Shown here one piece after another: positions 12,293 through 12,589 of a stretch of 12,589 bases of DNA (the stretch's first letter is position 1; each line of letters starts with the position of its first letter). The notes below the pieces were generated by a model. It saw only the letters and a program-made list of their open reading frames with translations, searched no databases and had not been told where the DNA came from. This stretch comes from Firmicutes bacterium UBA4845 (GTDB taxonomy: Bacteria > Bacillota > Clostridia > Tissierellales > Sedimentibacteraceae), in contig DHER01000118.1 of assembly GCA_002399975.1 (NCBI GenBank), positions 26,230-38,818 of the forward strand. The letters are read 5' to 3'. The position numbers and the translations under genes are program-made.

Positions 12293-12589
12293 TTATTTTT
12301 TTGCTTTATTTTGTTTATTGTTAATTTTGCTGGTGTCGGTATTCCCGGTGTTGTTTTCCATATTGCAGTTCATTCGCCTCATCAGTTCTCTGAGCTGTTC
12401 ACATGTTATTTGTGCTGGTATACCATTTTGAGGCGTAGGCATTCCCGGTGTTGCAGGCATAGTAGGTGTCTGTGGCATAGTCGGAGCAGTGGGACTGCCG
12501 TTTTGAGGCATTGTGGGAGCCGTAGGAGTCTGTTGCGGCATGCCTGGAGCGGTGGGTCTGCCATTTTGAGGCATTGTAGGCATTGTAGG
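12293..12589 (-). CDS. Pro/Met/Thr/Gln-rich repeat protein, C-terminal part (5' end outside window)
   Basis: The reading frame is open to the window edge, so the start is unknown; an ATG at 12583 is in frame but is just one of many repeat Met codons. About 98 codons are visible. The first 58 or so are low-complexity repeats built on MPQNG-x-PTAP and TPTAPTMPQ units. Then comes a short non-repetitive segment, ITCEQLRELMRRMNCNMENN, predicted helical with two Cys, and a polar Asn/Lys-rich tail. I cannot name the family. Met/Pro-rich repeats of this kind occur in spore-coat morphogenetic proteins such as B. subtilis SafA, whose LysM domain would lie upstream, and sigK is the next gene in the same direction; this is only a suggestion. 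A terminator follows at 12237-12267. Confidence 0.72.
   Translation of the reverse strand, partial: PTMPTMPQNGRPTAPGMPQQTPTAPTMPQNGSPTAPTMPQTPTMPATPGMPTPQNGIPAQITCEQLRELMRRMNCNMENNTGNTDTSKINNKQNKAKK
12421..12589. repeat. Imperfect tandem repeats coding for the MPQNG/PTAP motif
   Basis: CTGCCGTTTTGAGGCAT (12495-12511) recurs with one mismatch at 12558-12574, a 63-nt (21-codon) offset. A diverged copy, CCATTTTGAGGC, lies at 12423-12434, a 75-nt offset. The stretches 12461-12493 and 12523-12557 are likewise similar. All offsets are multiples of three, so copy-number changes would keep the frame. The array continues past the window edge. Confidence 0.75.

Noticed and set aside
1..12589. Search for CRISPR arrays, tRNA/rRNA genes, insertion sequences, phage genes, defence or toxin-antitoxin modules
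   Set aside because: None seen. The genes are core housekeeping with conserved synteny; I do not claim a new defence or mobile system here.

Overview
This looks like a low-GC, endospore-forming Clostridia chromosome (Clostridium-like; genus not resolvable from here). The evidence is AT-rich sequence with AGA/ATA-type codon use, strong GGAGG ribosome sites, a pro-sigma-K gene, and the Firmicutes block alaS - ireB - ruvX - DUF1292 - mltG - trmR - trhP in the gene order known from Bacillus subtilis (alaS-yrzL-yrrK-yrzB-yrrL-yrrM-yrrN/O). I see no transposase, phage gene, CRISPR array, tRNA or rRNA.

Layout. Positions 1-605 hold the end of a nifS-type cysteine desulfurase and the complete nifU scaffold gene (Fe-S assembly), closed by a perfectly palindromic terminator. 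alaS follows from its own consensus promoter with a leader too short for a T-box. ireB has its own promoter. It is followed by an aldo/keto reductase with a C-terminal two-cluster ferredoxin domain, which runs directly into ruvX, a DUF1292 gene, fur and an RNase J gene that overlaps fur. After a terminator there is an unrecognised 75-codon gene on the minus strand, then an AT-rich divergent intergenic region. The mltG-trmR-trhP operon follows. The right end is on the minus strand: sigK, facing trhP, and the C-terminal part of a Pro/Met/Thr-rich repeat protein cut by the window edge.

How the genes fit together. NifS/NifU supply Fe-S clusters, which the ferredoxin-like domain of the reductase needs and which the four-cysteine U32 protein TrhP probably needs. 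TrmR and TrhP together are expected to make 5-methoxyuridine at the wobble position of tRNAs, including tRNA-Ala, the substrate of the nearby AlaRS. IreB (Ser/Thr-kinase signalling), MltG (glycan-strand termination), RuvX and RNase J are growth and RNA/DNA housekeeping functions. Fur is a metal sensor. SigK and possibly the two unrecognised minus-strand genes point to sporulation.

Most of the window is conserved core genome. I found no convincing new multi-gene system. The most open items are the 75-aa orphan with a possible forespore promoter, the repeat protein beside sigK, the reductase-ferredoxin inserted in the ireB-ruvX block, and unexplained inverted repeats upstream of mltG.
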